Part shown: positions 9,828 through 18,856 of the stretch, piece by piece
Numbering within the stretch: the first letter of the stretch is position 1
How the letters are laid out: each line of letters starts with the position of its first letter
Assembly: GCA_036405815.1 (NCBI GenBank)
Contig: DASWWX010000057.1
Location: 1-64,000 of the forward strand
Reading direction: 5' to 3'
Length of the DNA: 64,000 nucleotides
Origin: Solimonas sp036405815
Lineage (GTDB): Bacteria > Pseudomonadota > Gammaproteobacteria > Nevskiales > Nevskiaceae
Notes under the pieces: model-generated
The model's input: the letters and a program-made list of their open reading frames with translations, nothing else
What the model was told of the DNA's origin: nothing
The model's database searches: none
Program-made: the position numbers and the translations under genes

Positions 9828-10466
9828 TCAGACGGCGAGCGTGCGCCAGATCACGGCCGACGCCAGCGCGATCAGGATCAGCCCCATCGCACGATCGAGC
9901 TGGTGCGCGTGACGCTGCAGCGCCGCGCGCAGGCGGGCCTGCGACAGCAGCAGCGCCACGGACGCGAACCAGGCGAACGTGGAGAGCGGCAGCCACAGCG
10001 CCAGCAGCACCATCATCGGCAGGCTCACCGGGCCGGCGACGAGGGTGCTGAACAGCGCGACGAAGAACAGCGTCGCTTTCGGGTTCAGCACATTGGTTGC
10101 CAGACCAATCAGGTAGTGGTGCCGGTGGCCGCGCGCGGGCGCAGTGCCGCTGACGGGCGCCATCGCCGGGTGCGGCTGCGCGCGCAGTGCGTTGCCGCCC
10201 ATCCACAGCAGGAACGCGGCGCCGGTCAGCGCGATGGCGTTCAGGCTCCAGGGAAAGCGTTCGGTGAGCCAGCGCAGCCCGAACAGGCTGTAGGCGACGT
10301 GAAACAGGATGCCGCTGCCGATGCCCGCGGCGGTCCACACGCCGGCGGCGCGGCCGTGTGCCAGCGACTGGCGCGTGACCATCGCGAAATCCGGTCCCGG
10401 CGACATCACGCCGAGCACATGCGCTCCGGCCACCGCCAGGAACAGCGCGACGCCGTCCGGGTTCAA
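9828..10466 (-). CDS. LysE family amino-acid exporter
   Basis: 212-aa inner-membrane protein with about six hydrophobic segments and the LysE/RhtB signature near the N-terminus (VMSPGPDFAMVTRQSL) plus NVLNPKATLFFVALFSTLV. Such proteins export amino acids or related small solutes. The start is a TTG whose last two bases lie in the stop of the upstream acetyltransferase gene (TTGA overlap). This is the only start giving the family's usual N-terminus (LNPDGVALF). It is the last gene of a GST-GNAT-LysE operon and converges with the anti-sigma-like gene across a 49-nt gap. The substrate is unknown. Confidence 0.88.
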   Translation of the reverse strand: MNPDGVALFLAVAGAHVLGVMSPGPDFAMVTRQSLAHGRAAGVWTAAGIGSGILFHVAYSLFGLRWLTERFPWSLNAIALTGAAFLLWMGGNALRAQPHPAMAPVSGTAPARGHRHHYLIGLATNVLNPKATLFFVALFSTLVAGPVSLPMMVLLALWLPLSTFAWFASVALLLSQARLRAALQRHAHQLDRAMGLILIALASAVIWRTLAV

Positions 10467-11029
10467 GCGCCGTCCCAGCCGGGCCAGGGGCCGTCGGCTT
10501 GCGGCGGTAGCGTCGCGGTCTTGGTTTCCTCGTCGTAGCGCACCAGGCCGCGCGCCTCGTAGTTGGCCAGCGCCGCCGGGCCATCGAGCGAGCAGGTGTG
10601 GACCCAGACGCGCCGTACCGGCTCGCTCGCCGTGCCCATGGCCCAGGCGCGGTCGATACCCAGCGTCAGCAGGTGGCCGCCGAGGCCCTGGCCGAGGAAT
10701 TCGCGCATCAGGCCGAAGTAGGCGATCTCGACGTCGCCGCCGGCCTGACGCTCCAGTTCGATGTAGCCGGCCGGCGTACCGCGCGCATACAGCACCCAGG
10801 TTTCCAGCTCCGGCCGATCGAGCCAGGCCATCCAGCGGGCGTAGCTCCACGGCAGCCGGTCGCGCCAGTACCAGTGGCCGCCGACCGCGGTGTAGAGAAA
10901 GCGGTTGAGCATCGGCAGCGGCGCCTCGGCGCGCAGCAGCAACGGCTCGGGTTGCGGCACGCGCGCGCGGCGCAGCTGCGCCGGGTCGTGCATCTGCAGA
11001 TACCAGGTGGTGACCGCGGTTTCCGGCAT
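10463..11029 (-). CDS. GNAT family N-acetyltransferase
   Basis: 188-aa acetyltransferase. The C-terminal half carries the GNAT fold with the acetyl-CoA pyrophosphate loop in MREFLGQGLGGHLLTLGIDR (about 110-130) and a following strand VRRVWVHTCSLDG. The N-terminal part (TWYLQMHDPAQLR, LYTAVGGHWYWRDRLPW) is typical of a GNAT subgroup of unknown substrate. Start at the ATG 5 nt after the upstream GST-like gene stop. The stop overlaps the TTG of the LysE gene. Placement between a GST-like protein and an exporter hints at detoxification, but that is inference. Confidence 0.85.
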   Translation of the reverse strand: MPETAVTTWYLQMHDPAQLRRARVPQPEPLLLRAEAPLPMLNRFLYTAVGGHWYWRDRLPWSYARWMAWLDRPELETWVLYARGTPAGYIELERQAGGDVEIAYFGLMREFLGQGLGGHLLTLGIDRAWAMGTASEPVRRVWVHTCSLDGPAALANYEARGLVRYDEETKTATLPPQADGPWPGWDGA

Positions 11030-11034
11030 CGTGT

Positions 11035-11808
11035 TCAGACCGCGTAGGTGCGGCGCAGGTAGTCGAGGATGTCGGTGGACTCGAACATCTCGACGCCGGT
11101 ATTGGAATCGACCAGATAGGGCACCTGCACGTGGTCCGCGCGCGCAGCCAGCGCCGCGCGGTTGCGCGTGGTGTCCTTGCGCGCCTTGAACCAGCGGTCG
11201 CGCACGAATGCGGGGCCGACGTCGCTGAGCTGGCCCTTGCCGGTATTGCGCAGCAGGTAGGGCAGTTCCAGTTCGCACAACAGTTCGCGCACCGGCCGCG
11301 AATACGGGCTGGCCTCGAAGCTGTACAGCTCCAGCGGCTTCTTCGGGGCTTTCGACGGCTGTGCCTTGAGGCCGCGCACGCCGCGCGCCGACAGTCGCAG
11401 TGCGCTGGCCGCGTAGGCGCTGCCGACCGCCAGGCGCCGGCGCCAGCCGCGACGACGACGGGCGCCGCCGTCGTAGGTGCGCGCAAGGTAGTCGACGATG
11501 TCGGCGGACTCGTAGAGCCGTGCGCCGGTATTGGGATCGACCAGGAACGGAAACTGCTGCTTGCCGCCGAGCTGCTGCGCCTGGCCGCGGTAGCGCTTGC
11601 CGCCGACCGGGCAGGGCAGGATCAGCGCATCGAGATCGAGTTCGGTCAACGCCTCGCGCACCAGCCGGCAGTAGGGGCTGGCTTCGAATTCGTAGAGCTG
11701 CAGCGGCTTGCGCGGTTGCTTGCGCGCGATGCGGTCGGCCATCGAGCCGCGCCAGGCGGCGGCGCTGCTGGCGAGCAGGGAGCTGACGAGATCGAGGGTG
11801 CGGGTCAT
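11035..11808 (-). CDS. Protein with two tandem GST N-terminal (thioredoxin-like) domains
   Basis: 257-aa protein containing two copies of a GST_N-like domain and no GST C-terminal helical domain. Copy 1 (about 35-113) has LQLYEFEASPYCRLVREAL and ends YESADIVDYLARTY; copy 2 (about 157-256) has LELYSFEASPYSRPVRELL and ends FESTDILDYLRRTY. Copy 1 keeps a Cys at the thiol position and copy 2 has Ser. A basic, Ala-rich linker joins them. It probably binds glutathione or acts in thiol chemistry, but no activity can be assigned. It is the first gene of the GST-GNAT-LysE operon. Confidence 0.82.
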   Translation of the reverse strand: MTRTLDLVSSLLASSAAAWRGSMADRIARKQPRKPLQLYEFEASPYCRLVREALTELDLDALILPCPVGGKRYRGQAQQLGGKQQFPFLVDPNTGARLYESADIVDYLARTYDGGARRRRGWRRRLAVGSAYAASALRLSARGVRGLKAQPSKAPKKPLELYSFEASPYSRPVRELLCELELPYLLRNTGKGQLSDVGPAFVRDRWFKARKDTTRNRAALAARADHVQVPYLVDSNTGVEMFESTDILDYLRRTYAV

Positions 11809-12028
11809 CGGTTCAGGGCTGGTGGCGGAGGCGACGCATTATGATGCGGCGTGCGCCGGTGTACGGTTTCTGGGTGGCGGGGGCTGCGATGCGGCCGTGA
11901 GGTGGCCGTGAGGCGCAAGCCTCCCCCATCGTTGCGCCGCTCACGGCAGCATTGGGCCGACCCACGGGTGAGGTGATGGGGATAACGGCGTTCAAACCCT
12001 GGCGCCGGCTGGCGTGTCTTAGGCGCAA

Positions 12029-12664
12029 ATGACCGCAATCACGTGGATGACAGGGTTGGATGGCGACAGGGGGGCAGCCGTGCGGCCGATGTCCGTAGCG
12101 GTCGGGCCGAAAGCAGGCGACGAGGCTGAGTGGGTGCGTCGCGCTGCCGACGGCGACTCGCGCGCCTTCGAGCAGCTGTACCGCGCCAATCTCGGCCGGA
12201 TCTTCGGGCTGTGCCTGCGGTTGTGCGATGGCGACCGCGCCAAGGCCGAGCAGTGCACGCAGGATGCCTTCGTCCGCGCCTGGGAGAAGCTCGACAGCTT
12301 CCGCGGCGACAGCCAGTTCTCGACCTGGATGCATCGATTGACCGTGAACCTGGTGCTCGGCGAGAAACGGCTGCTCAAACGCTGGGTCAGTTTCGACGAG
12401 ACGCTGACGGACGAAACCGACGCGTCGGCAGCGAACGAGGACGGTGCGCTGGCCGGCGATCACCCGCAGGAGCGGGCCGGCGATCGTCTGGATCTGGAGC
12501 GCGCACTGGTCAAGCTGCCCAAGGGCGCGCGCACGGTGCTGATGCTGCACGACATCGAGGGGTATCAGCACGAGGAGATCGCGTCGCTGACCGGCATCGC
12601 GGTCGGTACGTCGAAGGCGCAGTTGCACCGCGCGCGGCGCCTGATGCGGGAGATGCTGTCATGA
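12029..12664 (+). CDS. ECF-type RNA polymerase sigma factor (second system)
   Basis: 211-aa sigma factor with region 2 (AFEQLYRANLGRIFGLCLRL, DAFVRAWEKLDSFRGDSQFS) and region 4 (LPKGARTVLMLHDIEGYQHE, IAVGTSKAQLHRARRLMREM). The N-terminal 25 residues before GDEAEWVRRAADGDS are not conserved-looking, so ATG codons at 12047 or 12089 are possible alternative starts. The gene ends in an ATGA overlap with a small membrane-protein gene, and a DUF4097 exported protein follows. The three probably form one regulatory cassette, distinct from the sigma/anti-sigma pair at 8.2-9.8 kb. Confidence 0.9.
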   Translation: MTAITWMTGLDGDRGAAVRPMSVAVGPKAGDEAEWVRRAADGDSRAFEQLYRANLGRIFGLCLRLCDGDRAKAEQCTQDAFVRAWEKLDSFRGDSQFSTWMHRLTVNLVLGEKRLLKRWVSFDETLTDETDASAANEDGALAGDHPQERAGDRLDLERALVKLPKGARTVLMLHDIEGYQHEEIASLTGIAVGTSKAQLHRARRLMREMLS

Positions 12665-13146
12665 CTTCACGACCGGACCCACAGGATGAGGCGCCGGTGC
12701 CGGGGCTGAAGGACCTGGACCTGAGCCAGTTGCCCTCGCGCGATTTGTGGCCGGACATCGCGCCGCGGTTGCGGCCGCGCCGCCGCCGCGCCTGGATCGG
12801 CTGGGCCGGCTATGCCATGGCGGCCAGCGTGACGGCGGTGGTGGCCCTGGGTCTGCTGCGCGGCATGCCGGCGACGAGCGTCTCGACCACGGCATCGCTC
12901 GAAGCGGACGGGGCCGACACGGGCTTTTCGGCACCCAGCAGTGAGCTGCTGGCCGCGGCGCCTTCGGAGAATCGGGCCTTGATCAAGGCCAATCTGAAGA
13001 TCGTGACCTCGGCCGAACGCCAGTTGCGACATGCGCTGGAGCTGGACCCGGAGTCGGCTGCCCTGCAGCGCCAGCTGGTGCGTGTGCAGGCGCAGCGCCG
13101 GGAACTCAAACAGATGATGGCGCCGCGCGCCGAGACCGGCGTCTGA
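12661..13146 (+). CDS. Small membrane protein, probable anti-sigma factor
   Basis: 161-aa protein translated from an ATG overlapping the sigma-factor stop (ATGA). It has a hydrophilic cytoplasmic N-terminus of about 42 residues with a basic patch (RLRPRRRRAW), one transmembrane helix (about 45-66, WIGWAGYAMAASVTAVVALG) and a periplasmic helical tail rich in Gln, Arg and Leu. Size, topology and coupling to the ECF gene point to an anti-sigma role. No zinc-binding motif is visible and I do not recognise a named family. Confidence 0.7.
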   Translation: MTSRPDPQDEAPVPGLKDLDLSQLPSRDLWPDIAPRLRPRRRRAWIGWAGYAMAASVTAVVALGLLRGMPATSVSTTASLEADGADTGFSAPSSELLAAAPSENRALIKANLKIVTSAERQLRHALELDPESAALQRQLVRVQAQRRELKQMMAPRAETGV

Positions 13147-13192
13147 CGCCGGCTCGCTGCGAACGGCGATACGAAATTCGATGGAGTGGACC

Positions 13193-14080
13193 ATGTACAA
13201 GTTTCGCGCGATCACCCGCATCGCTCTGCTCGGCGCCCTTCTGGGGCTGTCGGGTACCGCCACGGCCGGCACGCCGATCAACGAGCGGCATGCGCTCAAC
13301 GCCGACGGGCGTCTCACCGTCAAGAACATCGCCGGCAGCATCGAGATCCGGGCCTGGGATCGAAACGAGGTCCAGATCAGTGGCTCGCTGGGCCGCGATG
13401 CCGAGAAGCTCGAGATCGGCGGCAACGCCAGCGCGCTGAAGATTGAGGTGCGTTATCCGCGCAAGAATCGCGGTGGGATGGAGGAAACGCAGCTCCGCTT
13501 GCAGGTACCTGCCGGGATTACGTTGGAGGTGGAGGCGGTCAGCGCGGACGTGCGGGTGATCGGAACGCGCGGGCCGGTCAAGGCCAGCAGCGTCAGCGGC
13601 GATGTGTCGCTGGACGTGGGCGCGAGTCGTGTCGAGGCCAACAGCGTCAGCGGCGACGTGCACCTGCGTGCGTCGTCGACCGATACGCGGCTGGCGTCCG
13701 TCAGCGGCGATCTGCGCGCCGACGGCGTTCGCGGCACCCTCAAGGCCGAGACGGTATCCGGCGACTTGGAAGTTGCGGGTGGGCCGTTCAAGGCGCTCAG
13801 CGCCGAGAGCGTCTCGGGCGATCTGCAGCTCGACGTCTCGCTGGACGAGGCTGTGCAGCTGACCGCGGAGACGCTGTCCGGCGACATCGCGCTGCTGCTG
13901 CCGAAGGCGCCGGATGCACGCGTGGTGATGAAGACCTTCAGCGGCGAACTGCGCAACCGCTATGACGCGGTAGAGAGCGGGGAGCGGCGCAACTACGACC
14001 GCTCGATCGGCAGCGGCAAGGGTTCGATCAAGCTCAATAGCTTCAGCGGCGACATCGTGGTGAGCGACGGCAAGCGGTGA
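13193..14080 (+). CDS. DUF4097 exported protein with repeated SGD motifs
   Basis: 295-aa protein with a cleavable signal peptide (MYKFRAITRIALLGALLG..., probably cut after TATA-G). After a short N-terminal domain (NERHALNADGRLTVKNIAGS) the sequence is a solenoid of about eight repeats, each centred on V/L/F-SGD or SGE and spaced mostly about 20 residues (SSVSGDVSL, NSVSGDVHL, ASVSGDLRA and so on), the pattern of DUF4097 beta-helix proteins. The start at 13193 has GGAG 6 nt upstream; the ATG at 13181 contains that GGAG and is less likely. It lies 46 nt after the anti-sigma-like gene, so it is probably part of the same envelope-stress cassette. Function unknown. Confidence 0.85.
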   Translation: MYKFRAITRIALLGALLGLSGTATAGTPINERHALNADGRLTVKNIAGSIEIRAWDRNEVQISGSLGRDAEKLEIGGNASALKIEVRYPRKNRGGMEETQLRLQVPAGITLEVEAVSADVRVIGTRGPVKASSVSGDVSLDVGASRVEANSVSGDVHLRASSTDTRLASVSGDLRADGVRGTLKAETVSGDLEVAGGPFKALSAESVSGDLQLDVSLDEAVQLTAETLSGDIALLLPKAPDARVVMKTFSGELRNRYDAVESGERRNYDRSIGSGKGSIKLNSFSGDIVVSDGKR

Positions 14081-14230
14081 GGTCGCATAGCGGGTTCAGG
14101 CTACCGGGCGCGTTGCCCATGACGCTCGATCCCCGCCCTTCGTGTGAGGCACCAAGCAGCCGCCGCGCAATGCGATGCGGTGCAGGTTGATGGCGGTTCG
14201 CGGCGAGCGCGTCCCTCGCTACGCTGGGAA

Positions 14231-14249
14231 CCCCATGCTTCGCATGGGG
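14231..14249 (-). terminator. Hairpin downstream of purH
   Basis: Perfect 8-bp stem CCCCATGC/GCATGGGG with a 3-nt loop, 22 nt past the purH stop on the minus strand. There is no T-tract, so it may be a weak or Rho-assisted terminator or an mRNA-stabilising hairpin. The rest of 14081-14271 shows nothing I can assign. Confidence 0.4.
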
Positions 14250-14271
14250 GTCCTCCACGCGATTCGCCCCT

Positions 14272-15846
<1,575 letters not shown>

Positions 15847-15888
15847 GGTGTTGACCGGAAAGACGGGTGGCGGAAACGACGGACGTCG

Positions 15889-16152
15889 TCAGTTGACGTC
15901 CGGCTTGATCTTGTGAGCCTTGAGCTTCTTGCGCAGCGTGGCGCGATTCAGGCCGAGCATGTCGGCGGCACGCGACTGGTTGCCGTGGCAGTAGCGCAGC
16001 GTTGCCTTGAGCAGCGGCGGTTCGACCTGATCGAGGAACAAGTCGTACAGATTCTTCGGCGAATGCCCGTTGAGCGTGCGGAAGAAGTCATCGAGCGACT
16101 CCCCGACGGAGTGACCCAGCGGCTTGATATCGGACGATCTGTAAACGGACAT
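15889..16152 (-). CDS. fis: DNA-binding protein Fis
   Basis: 87-aa nucleoid-associated protein that bends DNA and controls rRNA, recombination and growth-phase genes. The C-terminal helix-turn-helix is intact (LLKATLRYCHGNQSRAADML, GLNRATLRKKLKAH). The start is the ATG at 16152 giving MSVYRSSDIKPLG; an upstream open frame exists, but Fis proteins are 80-100 aa. It sits between prmA and purH. The N-terminus is of the short Pseudomonas/Xanthomonas type. Confidence 0.95.
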   Translation of the reverse strand: MSVYRSSDIKPLGHSVGESLDDFFRTLNGHSPKNLYDLFLDQVEPPLLKATLRYCHGNQSRAADMLGLNRATLRKKLKAHKIKPDVN

Positions 16153-16479
16153 GTGACGGCGTTCCCGGCTCGCGTGTGTGTGCTGCTGCTGATGCCCGCG
16201 CCGACTCCCCAGCGCGACCCCGCATTGCGCCGATGGCGGCGCGGGGGCGGGAATCATACTCCCGACCACGCCGGTGAAAAAGCGTCCAAGCGGATTATTT
16301 TTCGCTGGGTGGATTTCCGCTTTTCAGCGCTTGTCATCCGTGGCTGTCAAGCGGTGCAGTGGTGTGACACGCGTCACTCCTGCGAGCTCACTTGCAGGCT
16401 GTGACGTAAGCGCCGGTGGCGATGGAGAAACCGCAGAATTCGCTGCGCAGGCGGACGCGCCGCATCGGCATCTCGCACG
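16153..16479. other. 327-nt gap between fis and prmA
   Basis: No gene is seen here. It must hold the fis promoter (reading left). It contains a 14-nt inverted repeat GTGAC-ACGC-GTCAC at 16364-16377 and AT-richer sequence near 16290-16330 that could supply promoter elements, but I cannot identify -35/-10 boxes with confidence. No small RNA or terminator with a T-tract was found. Confidence 0.5.
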
Positions 16480-17358
16480 TCAGCGTGCGCGCGCACTCAA
16501 CCGGGTCCAGCCCTCGCGTGAGACGTCGGCATCGAAGTCGAAATACGCGGCGTAGGCGGCGCGCACGTCCTCGGCCTGACGATCAAGCAGGCCGGCCAGC
16601 ACCAGATGCCCGCCGGTGGCGATGCTGCCGGACAGCAGCGGCGCCAGCGCGATCAGCGGATTGGCGAGGATGTTGGCCAGCAGCACTTGCGCGGGGAACG
16701 GCGTGAAATCCTGCGGCAAGCAGGTCTGCACGCGGTCGGCGACACCGTTTTCCTGCGCGTTGTCGCGCGTGGCGATCAATGCCTGCGGGTCGATATCGAC
16801 GCAGACCGCGCGTTCGGCGCCGAGCAGCAGCGCGGCGATCGCCAGCACGCCGGAGCCGCAGCCGTAATCGAGCACGGTCTTGCCGCGCAGGTCCTGCCGC
16901 GCGAGCCAGTCCAGGCACAGCGCCGTGGTTGGATGCGTGCCGGTGCCGAAGGCCAGGCCCGGATCGAGCCGCAGCAGCACCGCGTCCTGCTGCGTGACCT
17001 CGTTCACCTTCTCGCGCGGCACCACCCAGAAGCGCTCACCGAACTTCAGCGGCGGACAGTCCTTGAGCCAGACGCGGACCCAGTCCTGGTCCTCGATCAG
17101 CTCGGTCTGGAACTGCGCTTCGGCGCCGTCCGGCAGCAGCTCGCGCAGGCCGTCGAGCACCGGCGCGAGATCGGTGCCGTCGGTGAACAGGCCCAGTGTC
17201 ACCGTGTTTTCCCACAGTGGCGTCTCGCCGGGTGCCGGTTCCAGCACCGGATTGTCGACGGCATCGACGAAGCTCACCGCGCTGGCGCCGTGCGCCAGCA
17301 GGATCTCGTCGGCGAATTCGGGGTGTCGGGTGTGCACCCGCAATTGCAGCCAGGCCAT
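16480..17358 (-). CDS. prmA: Ribosomal protein L11 methyltransferase
   Basis: 292-aa SAM-dependent enzyme that trimethylates ribosomal protein L11. The N-terminal substrate domain starts MAWLQLRVHTRHPEFADEIL. The methyltransferase domain has the family motif FGTGTHPTT (about 139-147), SAM motif I VLDYGCGSGVLAIAA, and the NILANPL motif. Length matches PrmA. It lies 39 nt downstream of xseA and upstream of fis, on the same strand. Confidence 0.97.
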   Translation of the reverse strand: MAWLQLRVHTRHPEFADEILLAHGASAVSFVDAVDNPVLEPAPGETPLWENTVTLGLFTDGTDLAPVLDGLRELLPDGAEAQFQTELIEDQDWVRVWLKDCPPLKFGERFWVVPREKVNEVTQQDAVLLRLDPGLAFGTGTHPTTALCLDWLARQDLRGKTVLDYGCGSGVLAIAALLLGAERAVCVDIDPQALIATRDNAQENGVADRVQTCLPQDFTPFPAQVLLANILANPLIALAPLLSGSIATGGHLVLAGLLDRQAEDVRAAYAAYFDFDADVSREGWTRLSARAR

Positions 17359-17397
17359 GAGCGTTCTTCTTTACGTGGAGTCGGGGGCGGGAAGCCG

Positions 17398-18768
17398 TCA
17401 GCCGGACGGCGGTGCATCGGGATGCGTGCGTTCGACGGTGACGTCGACGCCGCCGTGCGCCAGCAGCACCCGCAGCGCATCGCCGCGCTGCAAGGCGGTG
17501 GCATCGGTCAGCGCGCGACCGTCGGCCGACAGGGCGATGGCATAACCGCGTTCCAGCACGGCGCGCGGGTTGAGTGCAACGAGTCTGGCTTGCGCGCGCT
17601 GCAGGCGCATGTCGCGCGGTGCGGTCTGGCGCGACCAGGCAGCGTGCAATTGCAGGGCGGCGGCGGCGAGCCGCGCGCGTCCGCGCGCCAGCGTGCCGTC
17701 CGGCGCGGCGCGACTCAGGCGCAGCTGCAAGTGCAACAGGCGCTCGCGTTGCCGGCGCAGGATCACCTGCTGCGCCCGCGCCGCGCGCAGGCCGAGATCG
17801 TCGAGACGTTGCGCGCGGTCGAGCAGGCGCCGGCCGGGATGCTGGGCCTGCAGCCGTGCGGTCAGGCGCTGCTGCTGCAGGCCAGCCTCGCGCAGCGCGC
17901 GCAGCACGGTCTGCGCGGTGCGCGCGTGCTGGGCGTCGAGCCGTTCGCGCCAGTCGCCCAGATCCGGGGCGACGCGCTCGGCGGCGGCAGTTGGCGTCGG
18001 CGCGCGCAGGTCAGCGGCGAAGTCGGCGATGGTCGTGTCGGTCTCGTGGCCCACGCCGCTGATGACCGGCACCGCGCAGGCGCGGATCGCGCGCGCCACG
18101 CGCTCGTCGTTGAATGCCCACAGGTCTTCCAGCGAGCCGCCGCCGCGCACCAGCAGCAGCACGTCGACCTGCGGTGCCTCCAGCGGCAGGCGGTGCAGCG
18201 CACGCACGATCGCCGGCGGCGCCTCAGCGCCCTGTACCGGCACCGGATACAGATAGACCGGTGCCAGCGGATAGCGGCGCGACAGCGTGGTCAGCACGTC
18301 CTGGATCGCGGCACCGCTGCCGGAGGTGACGAGACCGATCGCGCGCGGCAATGCCGGCAGCTCGCGTTTCAGGTGTTCGTCGAACAGGCCCTCGCCGGCC
18401 AGCTTGCGCTTGAGTTCCTCGAAGGCGCGCAGCAGCGCGCCCTGGCCGGCCGGCTCCAGGTGTTCGCAGATCAGCTGCAGGTCGCCGCGGGCGGTATAGA
18501 CGCTGACCTGGGCCCGGACCAGCACCGCATCGCCGTCGCGGGGCGGTGGCCGCACGTGCAGGTTGGCGTTGCGGAACATGACCGCGCGTAGCTGGGCGCC
18601 GGCGTCCTTGAGCGTGAAGTACCAGTGGCCGGAGGCCGGGCGCGCGAGGTTGGAGATCTCGCCCTGGACCCAGGTCCGCGGCAGGCTGCCCTCAACCAGA
18701 TCGCGCAGCGTTTCGGCCAGTTCCGTGACGCTGTGGACGGTACGGGGGCTGGCGGGGGCGGGCGGCAT
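17398..18768 (-). CDS. xseA: Exodeoxyribonuclease VII large subunit
   Basis: 456-aa nuclease subunit acting on single-stranded DNA with XseB. The N-terminal OB fold (SLPRTWVQGEISNLARPASG, GHWYFTLKD) is followed by the catalytic domain (PRAIGLVTSGSGAAIQDVL, LLVRGGGSLEDLWAFNDE, ISGVGHETDTTIADF) and a long Arg/Gln-rich coiled-coil region (about 285-385). The start at 18768 gives the family N-terminus; open frame upstream is not conserved-looking. It is divergent from guaB with 88 nt between starts, an arrangement common in gammaproteobacteria. The xseB partner is not in the window. Confidence 0.96.
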   Translation of the reverse strand: MPPAPASPRTVHSVTELAETLRDLVEGSLPRTWVQGEISNLARPASGHWYFTLKDAGAQLRAVMFRNANLHVRPPPRDGDAVLVRAQVSVYTARGDLQLICEHLEPAGQGALLRAFEELKRKLAGEGLFDEHLKRELPALPRAIGLVTSGSGAAIQDVLTTLSRRYPLAPVYLYPVPVQGAEAPPAIVRALHRLPLEAPQVDVLLLVRGGGSLEDLWAFNDERVARAIRACAVPVISGVGHETDTTIADFAADLRAPTPTAAAERVAPDLGDWRERLDAQHARTAQTVLRALREAGLQQQRLTARLQAQHPGRRLLDRAQRLDDLGLRAARAQQVILRRQRERLLHLQLRLSRAAPDGTLARGRARLAAAALQLHAAWSRQTAPRDMRLQRAQARLVALNPRAVLERGYAIALSADGRALTDATALQRGDALRVLLAHGGVDVTVERTHPDAPPSG

Positions 18769-18822
18769 GGCGCGCAGCTTATCAGCCGGGTCCCGGACCC
18801 GCCGCCGGCGCCGGTCTTGGCC

Positions 18823-18828
18823 TATAAT
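18823..18828 (+). promoter_or_regulatory. guaB -10 box
   Basis: A perfect TATAAT lies 28 nt before the guaB ATG in the xseA-guaB gap. At 17-nt spacing the -35 position is GC-rich and unmatched, so an activator such as Fis or CRP may be needed. Confidence 0.5.
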
Positions 18829-18856
18829 GGCGCGCTTCCAGACGACCGCAGACCCC

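Noticed and set aside
9828..11486. LysE-type exporter fused to a long N-terminal extension
   Set aside because: The extension is an out-of-frame reading of the GST-like and acetyltransferase genes. The TTG at 10466 gives the normal LysE N-terminus.
13560..14060. CRISPR-like or tandem DNA repeat in the DUF4097 gene
   Set aside because: The repeated GTCAGCGGCGAT-type words are codons of the protein SGD repeats, with irregular sequence between them and no spacers.
16606..18591. Long plus-strand open frame opposite prmA and xseA
   Set aside because: Antisense to two intact, conserved genes; its translation is Gln/Arg/Ala-rich with no domain.
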